Made by a program: the position numbers and the translations under genes
Assembly: GCF_016820445.1 (NCBI RefSeq)
Contig: NZ_JADHDT010000002.1
Coordinates: 434,001-498,000, forward strand
Source of the DNA: Sphingomonas beigongshangi
Lineage (GTDB): Bacteria; Pseudomonadota; Alphaproteobacteria; Sphingomonadales; Sphingomonadaceae
Direction: 5' to 3'
DNA length: 64,000 nt
In this document: piece by piece, positions 17,039-24,918 of the stretch
Numbering within the stretch: position 1 is the first letter of the stretch
How the letters are laid out: every line of letters begins with the position of its first letter
Notes under the pieces: model-generated
Seen by the model: only the letters and a program-made list of their open reading frames with translations
The model's database searches: none
Told to the model about the DNA's origin: nothing

Positions 17039-17209
17039 GCCAACGTACTGCACCTGTTCGTCAGCGATGCAGCAGCGCTGGCGGCGCGATGTGCCGCTGC
17101 CGGAGCACGGATCGCGAAGGATCTGAAGCCACAGGAGTACGGCCAGCGCGCCTTCGTCGTCGCCGATCCCGATGGCAATCGCCTGCATAGCGGGGAACGG
17201 CTGCGTTAA
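17039..17209 (+). pseudogene. remnant of a glyoxalase/VOC-family gene (C-terminal ~55 codons)
   Basis: The frame reads VLHLFVSDAAALAARCAAAG, then LKPQEYGQRAFVVADPDGNR and LHSGE before a stop. This is the C-terminal strand-helix-strand unit of glyoxalase/bleomycin-resistance (VOC) proteins, including the conserved DPDGNxLxxGE end with the metal-ligand Glu. No start codon or N-terminal half is found in any frame upstream, so the gene is truncated. The rest of the 582-bp gap between the methyltransferase start and the ABC-F gene (16871-17452) shows no supported gene. Confidence 0.65.
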
Positions 17210-17423
17210 CCATATCGGTGCCGGCGAGAGGGGGACGACGGTATCGCCCGCCGCTCGTACGAACCGTCCAGTCATGGTGGCGATCGGGCCTGCCGCCGAC
17301 ATGGACGCGGGGCGCGGCCTTTCCATGCCCGGCCGGGCTTCGTCGTCGGCGGCGATCCGACCGGCACCCTCGTGCGGGTCGACCGGATGCGCGTCGGGCC
17401 GGCGGCGGCGATCGCCCGGTCCG

Positions 17424-17456
17424 CTACCGCTTCCACGCACTTGGATCAGGCTCTAG
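17424..17456. repeat. mosaic repeat, right half only (copy B)
   Basis: TACCGCTTCCACGCACTTGG followed by ATCAGGCTCTAG matches the right half of copy A with few changes. The TAG stop codon of the ABC-F gene (minus strand, 17453-17455) is the terminal CTAG of the repeat. The left half is missing. Confidence 0.8.
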
Positions 17457-19315
17457 GCCGCCGCCTCCAGCGCCTCGTTCGCCTCCAGCCAGCGGAGTTC
17501 GGCCGCGTCGATACGCTCCTGCAGATCGGCGCGCCGCTTCATCAATTCGGTCATCGTCAGCTTCGCGAGCGTCGGCGTCGCCTGCTTCGGATCGAACATC
17601 GCCGCATCGACCGCATTGCGTTCCGCGGTGAGCCTGGCGGTTTCGGCTTCCGCGTCGCGGATCGCCTTCTTGCGCGCCTTTTCCGCGTCGCGTGCGGCGG
17701 CGATCGCTTCCTTCGACAATTTCTCCTTCTTCACCTTGGGTTCGGCGGGCTTGTCGTCACCGGCCAGGATGAAGGCGATGTAATCGTCGAGGCTGCCGTC
17801 GAACTCGCGCGCGGTGCCCTGGTCGACGAGGACGAGGCGGTCGGCGGTCAGCTCGACCATGTGGCGATCGTGGCTGACGAGGATGACCGCGCCGGTATAG
17901 CCGTTCAACGCCTGTACCAGCGCCTCGCGCGCGTCGACGTCGAGGTGGTTGGTCGGCTCGTCGAGGATAAGCAGGTGCGGCGCGTCGCGCGTGATGAGCG
18001 CGAGCGCGAGCCGCGCCTTCTCGCCGCCCGACATCTTGCCGACCTGCCCCGTCGCGCGGTCGCCGGAGAAGCCGAACCGGCCGAGCTGCGCGCGGACCGC
18101 CGCCGGGCTGGCGTCCTTCATCACGCGGGTCATGTGCGCGAGCGGCGTGTCGTCGCCGTCGAGTTCCTCGACCTGATATTGGGTGAAATAGCCGACCTTC
18201 ATCTTGCCCGACGCGGCCATGTCGCCCTCCATCGGCGCCAGCTGCGCGGCGAGCAGGCGGGCGAGCGTCGTCTTGCCGTTGCCGTTGCGGCCCAGCAACG
18301 CGATGCGGTCGTCGGGGTCGATGCGCAGGTTGAGCCGCTTCAGGATCGGCACGTCGGCATAGCCGACGCTGGCGAGGTCGAGCGTGATCAGCGGCGGGCG
18401 CAGCGGGCTGGGGTCGGGGAAGTCGAAGGACAGCGACGGATCGTTCGCCATTTCCGCGATCGGCTGCATCTTGGCGAGCATCTTCTGCCGGCTCTGCGCC
18501 TGTTTGGCGGTCGAGGCGCGCGCGGAGTTGCGGGCGATGTAATCCTGCAGCTTGGCGCGCTGCGCGTCCTGGTTCGCGCGCGCGGCGGCGAGCTGCGCCA
18601 TCCGCTCGGCGCGCTGGCGTTCGAAACTGTCGTAGCCGCCGGGGTAGAGCGTGATCTTGCCGCCCTGCAGGTGGAGGATGTGGTCGACGATGTTGTTGAG
18701 GAAGTCGCGCTCGTGACTGACGACGACGATCGTCGCCCTGTAGCTCTTCAGGAAATCCTCCAGCCACATCACCGCCTCGAGGTCGAGGTGATTCGACGGT
18801 TCGTCGAGCAGCAGCAGGTCGGGCTGCGAGAAGAGCAGCGCGGCGAGCGCGACGCGCATCTTCCACCCGCCCGAGAAACTGTCGAGCGGGCGCTGCTGCA
18901 TGGCCTCGTCGAAGCCGAGGCCGAGCAGGATCTGCGCGGCGCGGGCCGGCGCGGTATAGGCGTCGATCGCGATCAGCCGCTCGTAGACGTCGCCCAGCCG
19001 GTCCGGATCCTCGCAGGTTTCCGATTCCGCCATCAGCGCGGCGCGTTCGGTGTCGGCGGCGAGCACGGTGTCGAACGGCGTCGCGGTGCCCGACGGCGCT
19101 TCCTGCGCGATATAGCCCAGCCGGCTGCCGCGCGGCATTGCGGCGGTGCCGCTGTCGGGTTCGAGCAGGCCGGCGATGACGCGCACCAGCGTCGACTTGC
19201 CCGCGCCGTTGCGGCCGATCAGGCCGACGCGGCTGCCCGGCGGCAGCGCGGCGGACGCATTGTCGAGGATCGTGCGGCCGCCGAGGCGCACGGTGATGCC
19301 GTTGAGGTTGAGCAT
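17453..19315 (-). CDS. ABC-F family ATP-binding protein
   Basis: The 620-aa protein has two ABC ATPase domains in one chain and no membrane segments. Domain 1 has GLIGRNGAGKSTL (Walker A), the signature LDSFSGGWKMR and LLLLDEPSNHLD. Domain 2 has ALLGRNGNGKTTL, KMSGGEKARLALA and LILDEPTNHLD. A linker with KQAQSRQKMLAKMQ joins them, and a Lys/Glu-rich coiled coil follows (about 530-620). ABC-F proteins act on the ribosome or in DNA metabolism (Uup, EttA, YheS). The C-terminal coiled coil recalls Uup/YheS, but I cannot choose between them. The start codon is the ATG of MLNLNGITVRLGG; in-frame upstream codons lie in a repeat. Confidence 0.9.
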   Translation of the reverse strand: MLNLNGITVRLGGRTILDNASAALPPGSRVGLIGRNGAGKSTLVRVIAGLLEPDSGTAAMPRGSRLGYIAQEAPSGTATPFDTVLAADTERAALMAESETCEDPDRLGDVYERLIAIDAYTAPARAAQILLGLGFDEAMQQRPLDSFSGGWKMRVALAALLFSQPDLLLLDEPSNHLDLEAVMWLEDFLKSYRATIVVVSHERDFLNNIVDHILHLQGGKITLYPGGYDSFERQRAERMAQLAAARANQDAQRAKLQDYIARNSARASTAKQAQSRQKMLAKMQPIAEMANDPSLSFDFPDPSPLRPPLITLDLASVGYADVPILKRLNLRIDPDDRIALLGRNGNGKTTLARLLAAQLAPMEGDMAASGKMKVGYFTQYQVEELDGDDTPLAHMTRVMKDASPAAVRAQLGRFGFSGDRATGQVGKMSGGEKARLALALITRDAPHLLILDEPTNHLDVDAREALVQALNGYTGAVILVSHDRHMVELTADRLVLVDQGTAREFDGSLDDYIAFILAGDDKPAEPKVKKEKLSKEAIAAARDAEKARKKAIRDAEAETARLTAERNAVDAAMFDPKQATPTLAKLTMTELMKRRADLQERIDAAELRWLEANEALEAAA

Positions 19316-19360
19316 GCGCGCGCCCGTAGCAGAGACGCGCCGGGTTGGGAATGTGGCGCC

Positions 19361-19489
19361 CTGACGTGCGATTGCACGCCTCGATGGGGCGGTACCGCCC
19401 TCACCCCACCCGGCCGCCCCCACAGCGTATCTTGGATGGGCGGCCGGGTGGGGGTGAGGGCCGGCACCGCATGCGTGCAAGCATTCCTA
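19361..19489. repeat. mosaic repeat, long form with core palindrome (copy C)
   Basis: A degenerate left end is followed by a 63-bp palindrome (19398-19460) with arms CCCTCACCCCACCCGGCCGC and GCGGCCGGGTGGGGGTGAGG around the core CACAGCGTATCTTGG. The right end closes with CCTAG. The stop codon of the XRE gene (19487-19489) is within the final CTAG. It fills the space between that gene and the ABC-F start, so the ABC-F promoter must lie in or across it. Confidence 0.9.
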
Positions 19490-20050
19490 GAGCGCGCGGA
19501 CGAGGCGAACGGGGCGTGCGATCCATTTGGGATGCTCGACCGCCACGGGCTTCGCGCCGGGCGTTAGCGGCAGCAGATAGACCGCGCCCGCCTCGATCGC
19601 GAGCAGCCGGCCGAACGCCATGTCGCCCGCGGGCTGCGGCGCGAGCACGTCGTGCAGCAGCGCGGTGGCGAAGGCGTCGGGGGCCAGCATCGCGCACCAC
19701 AATTCGTCGCCTGCGCGATAATCGCCGATCCCGCCCGAGATGGTGATCGCGACGCCTCCGGCCGGCGCGGGAGGCACCGCGATGGTCTGCGGCCGACGCA
19801 GCGGGGCGGCCCCCTCCGGCCCCAGCGTCGCGACCACGGGGAGTGCCGGCCGGTCGGGCAGCGTCACCAGCGCGGCTGGCTCGACCTCCAGCGCGGCGGC
19901 GATACGATTGAGCCAGCCGACGGAGACGGTCCGCGTCCCCATCTCCAGCCGTCCGATCGTCTGCGCCGTGGTCGGCGGCACGCAGCGGCGCGCCACCTCC
20001 TCCAGCGTCAGGCCCTTGGCACGGCGAACGTCGCGGATGGCGGTAATCAT
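19487..20050 (-). CDS. XRE-family repressor with a degenerate S24-like C-terminal domain (RogA-like)
   Basis: The 187-aa protein begins with a helix-turn-helix (about 4-62, including LTLEEVARRCVPPTTAQTIG and NRIAAALEVEPAALVTL). A Pro/Ala linker leads to a beta-rich domain (ITISGGIGDYRAGDELWCAM, LLAIEAGAVYLLPLTPG) that resembles the LexA/S24 fold but lacks an obvious Ser-Lys dyad. It is divergent from a DUF6456 gene, with 44 bp between the start codons. In Caulobacter the XRE protein RogA represses the gafYZ activators of the gene transfer agent. The gene pair, the nearby GTA operon and a shared motif make the same role likely here, by inference. Confidence 0.75.
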   Translation of the reverse strand: MITAIRDVRRAKGLTLEEVARRCVPPTTAQTIGRLEMGTRTVSVGWLNRIAAALEVEPAALVTLPDRPALPVVATLGPEGAAPLRRPQTIAVPPAPAGGVAITISGGIGDYRAGDELWCAMLAPDAFATALLHDVLAPQPAGDMAFGRLLAIEAGAVYLLPLTPGAKPVAVEHPKWIARPVRLVRAL

Positions 20051-20061
20051 CGAGGGTTCCT

Positions 20062-20074
20062 AACCAGATAGGTT
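20062..20074. promoter_or_regulatory. operator-like inverted repeat AACC-N5-GGTT
   Basis: AACCAGATAGGTT lies midway between the divergent starts of the XRE and DUF6456 genes. Its complement AACCTATCTGG recurs exactly at 22721-22731 upstream of the GTA operon. It is a plausible binding site for the XRE protein. Confidence 0.5.
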
Positions 20075-20094
20075 TTTACGCTTTCCTACAAACC

Positions 20095-20586
20095 ATGGGC
20101 CGTGGCAAGCCCCGCCATGCGATTCGGGTACATCGGGAGGCGAGGCGGATGCGACGGGATCTTCGTGAGGCGCGGCTGGCGTCGGGGCGACGGGTGACGG
20201 TGAACGTGGCGGAATCGCCGCTGGGCTGGCTGCGTGCGCGCGGGCTGGTCGACGCGCGCCAGTGCGAGGCGGGCGAGCGGCTGCGGCAGGATTATGAGCG
20301 CGCGGCGCTGGCGCCACGGGTGACGATGGGCTGGGACGGCGTCCGCGTCGACGGCGGCGGCGGTGGGGGACTGGATCCGGCGGCGGCGCAGATCGCGGCG
20401 AAGCGGCGGTTCGACGCCGCGGTGACCGAACTGGGACCGGGCCTGTCCGACGTCGCGTGGCGGGTGATCTGCGCGGGCGAGGCGCTGCCGGCGGCGGAGA
20501 AGGCGCTGGGCTGGCCGGCGCGTGCGGGGCGCCTCGTGCTGACGCTGGCGCTGGACCGGCTGGCAGGCCATTACCGGCTGCCCTGA
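20095..20586 (+). CDS. DUF6456 protein, GafZ-like GTA regulator candidate
   Basis: The 163-aa basic protein contains the DUF6456 pattern. ESPLGWLRARGLVDARQCEA is followed by GERLRQDYERAALAPRVTM, and later AKRRFDAAVTELGPGLSDVA, WRVICAGE and a closing LGWPARAGRLVLTLALDRLA helix-turn-helix-like segment. To my knowledge the same domain forms the C-terminal part of GafA of Rhodobacter and GafZ of Caulobacter, which switch on GTA transcription, GafZ as an RNA polymerase-binding antiterminator. The divergent XRE gene and the GTA operon 2.3 kb downstream support that role. No separate GafY-like gene is seen. The family is confident; the role is inferred. Confidence 0.75.
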   Translation: MGRGKPRHAIRVHREARRMRRDLREARLASGRRVTVNVAESPLGWLRARGLVDARQCEAGERLRQDYERAALAPRVTMGWDGVRVDGGGGGGLDPAAAQIAAKRRFDAAVTELGPGLSDVAWRVICAGEALPAAEKALGWPARAGRLVLTLALDRLAGHYRLP

Positions 20587-20681
20587 TATCCGCTAGGGGA
20601 ACGGCGACGGGCGCCGCGCGTTGAGCGGGGACCGGAGGAGAGGGTGCGGCGGCGCGAGCCGCCTTGTGGGGTAGGCAAGTC

Positions 20682-21635
20682 GTGCGTTTCGAGTTCGTGA
20701 AGTGCCATGGGTCCGGTAACGATTTTCCGCTGATCGACGCGCGGCATCTGATCCTGAGCGACCGGGTGTGGGCGCAGGTCGCGCGCGCGCTGGCCGATCG
20801 GCGCGGGCCGGTCGGCGGCGACGGCCTGCTGCTGCTGGCGCCGGGGCGCGACGGCGCCGATTTCGCGATGCGCATGTTCAACGCGGACGGCAGCGAGGCG
20901 GAGACGTGCCTGAACGGGCTGCGCTGCGTCGCGCGGCTGGGCTTCGAGGCGACCGACCGCGACAGCGCGCTGGTGTCGCTCAAGACGTCGACCGCGACGG
21001 TAGAGCGCGACGCGGCGGTTGCGCCCGGTGTCGTGACGATCCGGGAAACGGCGGGACCGGCGGGCCTGAGCCTCGCCGACTGGCCGATGCACGGCATCGA
21101 CGACGACCGGATCGTCGACGCGCCCGTGCCGCCGCTGGGCAGCGACAGGCGGTTCACGGCGGTGACGATGCCCAATCCGCACCTGGTCGCCTTCGTCGAT
21201 GCCGTCGACGAGGCGGAACTGGTCGCGATCGGCACCGCATGCGAGGCCGCGCCCGACTGGCTGCCCCATCGCGCCAACGTGTCCTTCGTCGAGGTGCGTG
21301 GACCCGACCTGTTCGTGCGCACCTTCGAACGCGGCGTCGGCCTTACCGACAGCTGCGGCAGCGCGATGGCGGCATCGAGCTTCGCCGCCTGCCTGACCGG
21401 GCGGCTGGGCTATGACGCGCCGATCACGGTGTTCAACAAGGGCGGCCTGGTCCGCGCCCGCGTCGCGCGCGACGCGATGGTGCAGCTGTCGGGCAACGCC
21501 ACCTGGGAATGGTCGGGCTCGATCGCGGTCGACCCCGACTCGGGGCAAGCGGGCGACCTGACGGTCGATCGCCACTTCGACGACGAGATCGCCGCCTGGG
21601 CGAAGGTTGCGGACGGGGTAAGCCGACACCGCTGA
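20682..21635 (+). CDS. dapF: diaminopimelate epimerase
   Basis: The 317-aa protein has the DapF double hot-dog fold. CHGSGNDFPLIDARH is at the start, NADGSEAETCLNGLRCVARL carries the first catalytic Cys, and ERGVGLTDSCGSAM the second. Substrate-contact segments such as VTMPNPHLVAFVD lie between. It converts LL- to meso-diaminopimelate for lysine and peptidoglycan. The start is a GTG (VRFEFVKCHG), which aligns with the family N-terminus. Small departures from the usual motifs (GNDFPLID, CGSAM) are noted; a related epimerase of the same fold cannot be fully excluded. It lies between the GTA regulator and two small unknown genes. Confidence 0.85.
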   Translation: MRFEFVKCHGSGNDFPLIDARHLILSDRVWAQVARALADRRGPVGGDGLLLLAPGRDGADFAMRMFNADGSEAETCLNGLRCVARLGFEATDRDSALVSLKTSTATVERDAAVAPGVVTIRETAGPAGLSLADWPMHGIDDDRIVDAPVPPLGSDRRFTAVTMPNPHLVAFVDAVDEAELVAIGTACEAAPDWLPHRANVSFVEVRGPDLFVRTFERGVGLTDSCGSAMAASSFAACLTGRLGYDAPITVFNKGGLVRARVARDAMVQLSGNATWEWSGSIAVDPDSGQAGDLTVDRHFDDEIAAWAKVADGVSRHR

Positions 21636-21747
21636 CGTGCCGGGACGCCGTGCGTCCCATATTCGCCTTCAACGCACGTGATGGTCGCGCCGCCGCCCGC
21701 AGGGCAGGTGTCGCCAAATCGCTGACTTCCAACGAAATGTACGAACG

Positions 21748-21930
21748 ATGCAGGACGATAGCAGCTATTTCTACGACCGGGCGGAGACCGAGCTGGAGCT
21801 CGCCCAGCGCGCCGTGCATCCCATGGCGGTGCGCGCGCACTACATCATCGCCAACCATTACCTCGACCGTTGCTACGGCAGCGGCGACGCCGTGACCGAC
21901 ACGCCCGACGAGGATGCGGTCGCGGCCTGA
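21748..21930 (+). CDS. small acidic hypothetical protein, 60 aa
   Basis: MQDDSSYFYDRAETELELAQ starts a short acidic, soluble protein with a helix containing RAHYIIANHYLDRCY and an acidic tail. I do not recognise a named family. There is no good ribosome site, but coding character and the conserved-looking Tyr/His helix support it. The 112 bp before it contain no other feature. Confidence 0.5.
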   Translation: MQDDSSYFYDRAETELELAQRAVHPMAVRAHYIIANHYLDRCYGSGDAVTDTPDEDAVAA

Positions 21931-22014
21931 CACGATCGCGACGCGCGCCTTGATCGTCGCGTGAACCCTTGATGCCGCCGTTCGTTGATCGCCCTGGAGA
22001 CGCAGGGGTGTCCC

Positions 22015-22359
22015 ATGGACGAACGGCATCAGGACGAGGACGCGCTGAAGGCGGCGCAGGACGGACGGCTCTATCCCGTCGGTCGCGCGCTGCGTGCGAC
22101 CTATAATGCCGAAAACCACGATACGCTGGGACGCGACGTGACGGGCCTGATGATCAACCTGTCGCACATCCCCTATCCCGGCGAGCAGCCGCTGCGCGAC
22201 CGCGCGACGCGTGATGGTGCCGCCCAGGCGCACCATGCCGGTATCGTGACCCAACCGGCGGAAGACGCCGGACTGGCGCGGCGTCTGGCCCAATGGTGGC
22301 GGCGGATCGTCCCGCGCGGTTCGGCAGGCACGAACGGCGAAAAACCCGCGCAGCACTGA
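22015..22359 (+). CDS. hypothetical protein, 114 aa
   Basis: The soluble protein has an N-terminal half (YPVGRALRATYNAENHDTLG, then RDVTGLMINLSHIPYPGEQP) that looks well ordered and a more variable basic C-terminal half (RRLAQWWRRIVPRG). No motif of known function is visible. A ribosome site GGGGTG lies 6 nt before the ATG. It is the last gene before the control region of the GTA operon. Confidence 0.55.
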   Translation: MDERHQDEDALKAAQDGRLYPVGRALRATYNAENHDTLGRDVTGLMINLSHIPYPGEQPLRDRATRDGAAQAHHAGIVTQPAEDAGLARRLAQWWRRIVPRGSAGTNGEKPAQH

Positions 22360-22901
22360 GACGCGCTGCGATCTTCGCCTCGCCCGCCGCGGCGAGTCGC
22401 GAGTCGATGACGCTGGCGACGGTCCTGCAGCCGCTTTCCGATCCCGAAGCGTCTGAGCGGACGCGCGTTTAATCAGCGACGGTCGGGACGGATGTCGCCG
22501 AACCCACGGTCGCGATCGTCCGCCAGGGAGGACGGTAACCCTTTCCGGCTCACCGATAGGTCCATGCCGACCATCGCGCCGCCCGGCGCTTCGTGATCGC
22601 CGAGCAGGGAGGCGCGCGTCCTGTCGACGGCATGCAAGCGGCGACGGAGGGCGAAGAGGTCCCCGGAGTCCTGCGTCGCAGCCCGACACTGCCCGCCAAC
22701 CCTCTGCTGTTCCAGAGTATAACCTATCTGGCACATTGCGCTTGACATCGTCACGCTGTTATGGCACAAAACAGGAACATCGACGAGGTGCGGCAGCGGA
22801 GCCGGTGGTGCCGTCCCGCCTCGATCCCTCAGCGCAAGACCATCGGGACGGTGGGACCCTCCGGCCCGGGATGCGCGGCCACAAGCGACAGGAGAGGCGA
22901 C
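22360..22901. other. 542-bp control region upstream of the GTA operon
   Basis: No gene is supported here. Relevant elements are AACCTATCTGG at 22721-22731 (same as the site in the XRE/DUF6456 region) and TTGACA at 22742-22747, 10 bp further on, with no convincing -10 box. About 150 nt of leader with a CCGTCCC/GGGACGG inverted pair lies before the terminase gene. Further reading frames on either strand are Arg-rich and look non-coding. Confidence 0.5.
22721..22731. promoter_or_regulatory. motif shared with the GTA regulator intergenic region
   Basis: AACCTATCTGG is an exact 11-bp match to the complement of the site at 20064-20074, in AT-rich sequence immediately before a TTGACA hexamer. It is likely a regulator site of the GTA operon promoter. 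Confidence 0.5.
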
Positions 22902-23393
22902 ATGGCGCAGGACGAGACGCAGCCCGGTTCGACCGCGATGCGGCCGCGCGGACAGTGGATCCGCTGGAATCGCCAGATGACGGAAGCCTTCCTCAGCCAC
23001 CTGGCGGGCAGCTGCAACGTCGCGGCCTCCGCCCGCGCGACGGGCGTGACACCGACGCAGGTGCACCACCGTCGTCGCACCAACACGGCCTTCGCTCAGG
23101 CCTGGGCGGCGGCGCTGGAGGCTGGATATCAATTGCTCGAGACGCGGCTGCTCGGCCATGTGTTGCGGGGCGGCGGCGACGACACCATCGCGCCGGACGA
23201 TCCTGATTGTGTCGGACCCGTCGACTGGGACGGCGGCATCAAGCTGCTGACCCTGTATCGCGCGCGCCGCGACGGCCGGGCGAAGGCGGGCGGCATCAAG
23301 CCGGTCGTCGCAACGCGCGACGAAACCGATGACGCGATCCTCAAGAAGCTGGCGGTGATCGCCGCGGCGCGAACGCGGCAGGGGGAGGCGTGA
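22902..23393 (+). CDS. GTA small terminase-like protein (gp1 position)
   Basis: The 163-aa protein has a central helix-turn-helix (about 28-70: FLSHLAGSCNVAASARATGV, then TPTQVHHRRRTNTAFAQAWA) that suits a DNA-recognition subunit of the packaging terminase. A helical region with LLTLYRARRDGRAKAGG follows. It is the first gene of the head-tail operon. Its stop overlaps the terminase start (TGATG), implying coupled translation. The ATG at 22902 follows GGAGAGG. The frame is open further upstream, but that part shows no coding character. Confidence 0.7.
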   Translation: MAQDETQPGSTAMRPRGQWIRWNRQMTEAFLSHLAGSCNVAASARATGVTPTQVHHRRRTNTAFAQAWAAALEAGYQLLETRLLGHVLRGGGDDTIAPDDPDCVGPVDWDGGIKLLTLYRARRDGRAKAGGIKPVVATRDETDDAILKKLAVIAAARTRQGEA

Positions 23394-24739
23394 TGGCGGG
23401 TGATGGCGAACGGCCGCCGCAAGCAAGCGTCGATATCATCGCCGCGCTGGCCGCCCTTCCCGAGGACGAGCGACGCGCGCTTGTCCGCAGCCTGACCAGG
23501 CCGATGCAGCGGGAGTTGCTGGAGCGCTGGGTCGGCGGCTGGGCGCAGCCCGGCCAGGCGCCGCCCCCCGATGCGCTCTGGCGCATCTGGCTGATCCGCG
23601 CGGGCCGCGGGTTCGGCAAGACGCGCGCCGGCGCGGAATGGGTGACGGCGGTGGCCGTCGGCAACGACGATGCGCGGATCGCACTGGTCGGCGCGACCGC
23701 CGAGGATGTCCGCCGGGTGATGGTCGACGGGCCGAGCGGGCTGCGGGCGGTGGCACGGTTCAACAAGGCGCCGCGCTTTCTGCAACACAGGGGCGAAGTG
23801 CGCTGGCCGGGCGGCGCGGTCGCCTATGTCTATTCGGCCGATGCGCCCGACCAATTGCGTGGTCCGGAGCATGATGCGGCATGGTGCGACGAGCTGGCCA
23901 AATGGCGCCGTGGCGACGCCGCCTGGGACAATCTGATGATGGGCATGCGGCGCGGCGCGCATCCGCGCGTGGTGGTGACGACGACGCCGCGCCCGACCGC
24001 CCTGATGCGGCGCGTGATGCGCAGCCGGGGCCTCGTCGAGACGCGGGGACGGACGCGCGACAATGCCTATCTGCCGCGCGCCTTCGTCGAGCAGGTCGAG
24101 GACACCTATGGCGGCACGACGCTCGGCCGCCAGGAACTGGACGGCGAGATGATCGACGATATCCCCGGCGCGCTGTGGACGCGCGCGCTGCTCGACGCGG
24201 CGGCGAGCGGGGAGCGGCCCGCGCCGGTACGCGTCGTCGTCGGCGTCGACCCGCCCGCCGGCGACGGACAGAGCGGCGGCGACGCCTGCGGGATCGTCGC
24301 GGTCGCGCTGGACGGGGACGGTATCGGCCATGTGCTGGAGGATGCGAGCGTCGCCGGCGGGTCGCCGGAGAGCTGGGCCCGCGCGGTCGCGGCCTGCGCC
24401 GCGCGGCACGGCGCGGATCGCGTGGTGGCGGAGGCGAACCAGGGCGGTGCGATGGTGCGGTCGGTGCTGCTCGCGGCGGACGTGACGCTGCCGGTCAGGC
24501 TGGTGCGCGCCAGCCGCGGCAAGGCCGCCCGGGCAGAACCGGTCGCGGCGCTCTACGAACGCGGCAAGGTCCGGCATTGCGGCCGCTTTCCGGCGCTGGA
24601 GGATGAAATGTGCGGCCTGGTCGCCGGCGGCGGCTACCAGGGGCCGGGACATTCGCCCGATCGGGCGGATGCGCTCGTCTGGGCGGTCACCGCCCTGATG
24701 CTGGGGCAGAAGACGCAGGCGGGGGTACGGCGCGTCTAA
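23393..24739 (+). CDS. GTA large terminase (packaging ATPase/nuclease, gp2)
   Basis: The 448-aa protein has the Walker A segment WLIRAGRGFGKTRAGAEWV near residue 70. An ATPase core follows with SADAPDQLRGPEHDAAWCDE and VVVTTTPRPTALMRRVM. The C-terminal RNase H-like nuclease domain starts with VVGVDPPAGDG near 284 and has a late acidic motif PDRADALVWAV. It cuts and pumps DNA into GTA heads. The start overlaps the stop of gp1; a GTG one codon earlier is also possible. The stop codon coincides with the beginning of mosaic repeat D. Confidence 0.95.
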   Translation: MAGDGERPPQASVDIIAALAALPEDERRALVRSLTRPMQRELLERWVGGWAQPGQAPPPDALWRIWLIRAGRGFGKTRAGAEWVTAVAVGNDDARIALVGATAEDVRRVMVDGPSGLRAVARFNKAPRFLQHRGEVRWPGGAVAYVYSADAPDQLRGPEHDAAWCDELAKWRRGDAAWDNLMMGMRRGAHPRVVVTTTPRPTALMRRVMRSRGLVETRGRTRDNAYLPRAFVEQVEDTYGGTTLGRQELDGEMIDDIPGALWTRALLDAAASGERPAPVRVVVGVDPPAGDGQSGGDACGIVAVALDGDGIGHVLEDASVAGGSPESWARAVAACAARHGADRVVAEANQGGAMVRSVLLAADVTLPVRLVRASRGKAARAEPVAALYERGKVRHCGRFPALEDEMCGLVAGGGYQGPGHSPDRADALVWAVTALMLGQKTQAGVRRV

Positions 24740-24846
24740 AGTGCGATCCAGCAAAGCCGGATCGGCGCGGTACCGGCCCTCACCCCCATGCGGCCGCCCA
24801 GCCAGGATATGCTGCGTGAGCGGAGGGTGGGGGCGGGGGCCGGATC
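24737..24846. repeat. mosaic repeat, long form (copy D), inside the GTA operon
   Basis: CTAAAGTGCGATCCAGCAAA begins the element at the terminase stop codon. The hairpin GATCCAGCAAAGCCGGATC is followed by a core palindrome (GGCCCTCACCCCC to GGGGGCGGGGGCC) whose centre is inverted relative to copies C and E. The far right half is replaced or lost. The 179-bp gap between terminase and portal genes has no coding sequence. Confidence 0.85.
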
Positions 24847-24918
24847 GCGACGGAGTTGCGCGGCGCGACTTTGATCGTCCGCCCGCCGGCCGGAAGGTCG
24901 AGAGCCAGGAGAGATGGG

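Noticed and set aside
17210..17423. Possible coding sequence between the VOC remnant and the ABC-F gene
   Set aside because: Frames are short, change character along their length and match no family; no ribosome site is seen.
22742..22790. A full sigma-70 promoter around TTGACA upstream of the GTA operon
   Set aside because: No acceptable -10 hexamer occurs 16-18 bp downstream, so only the -35-like hexamer is reported.
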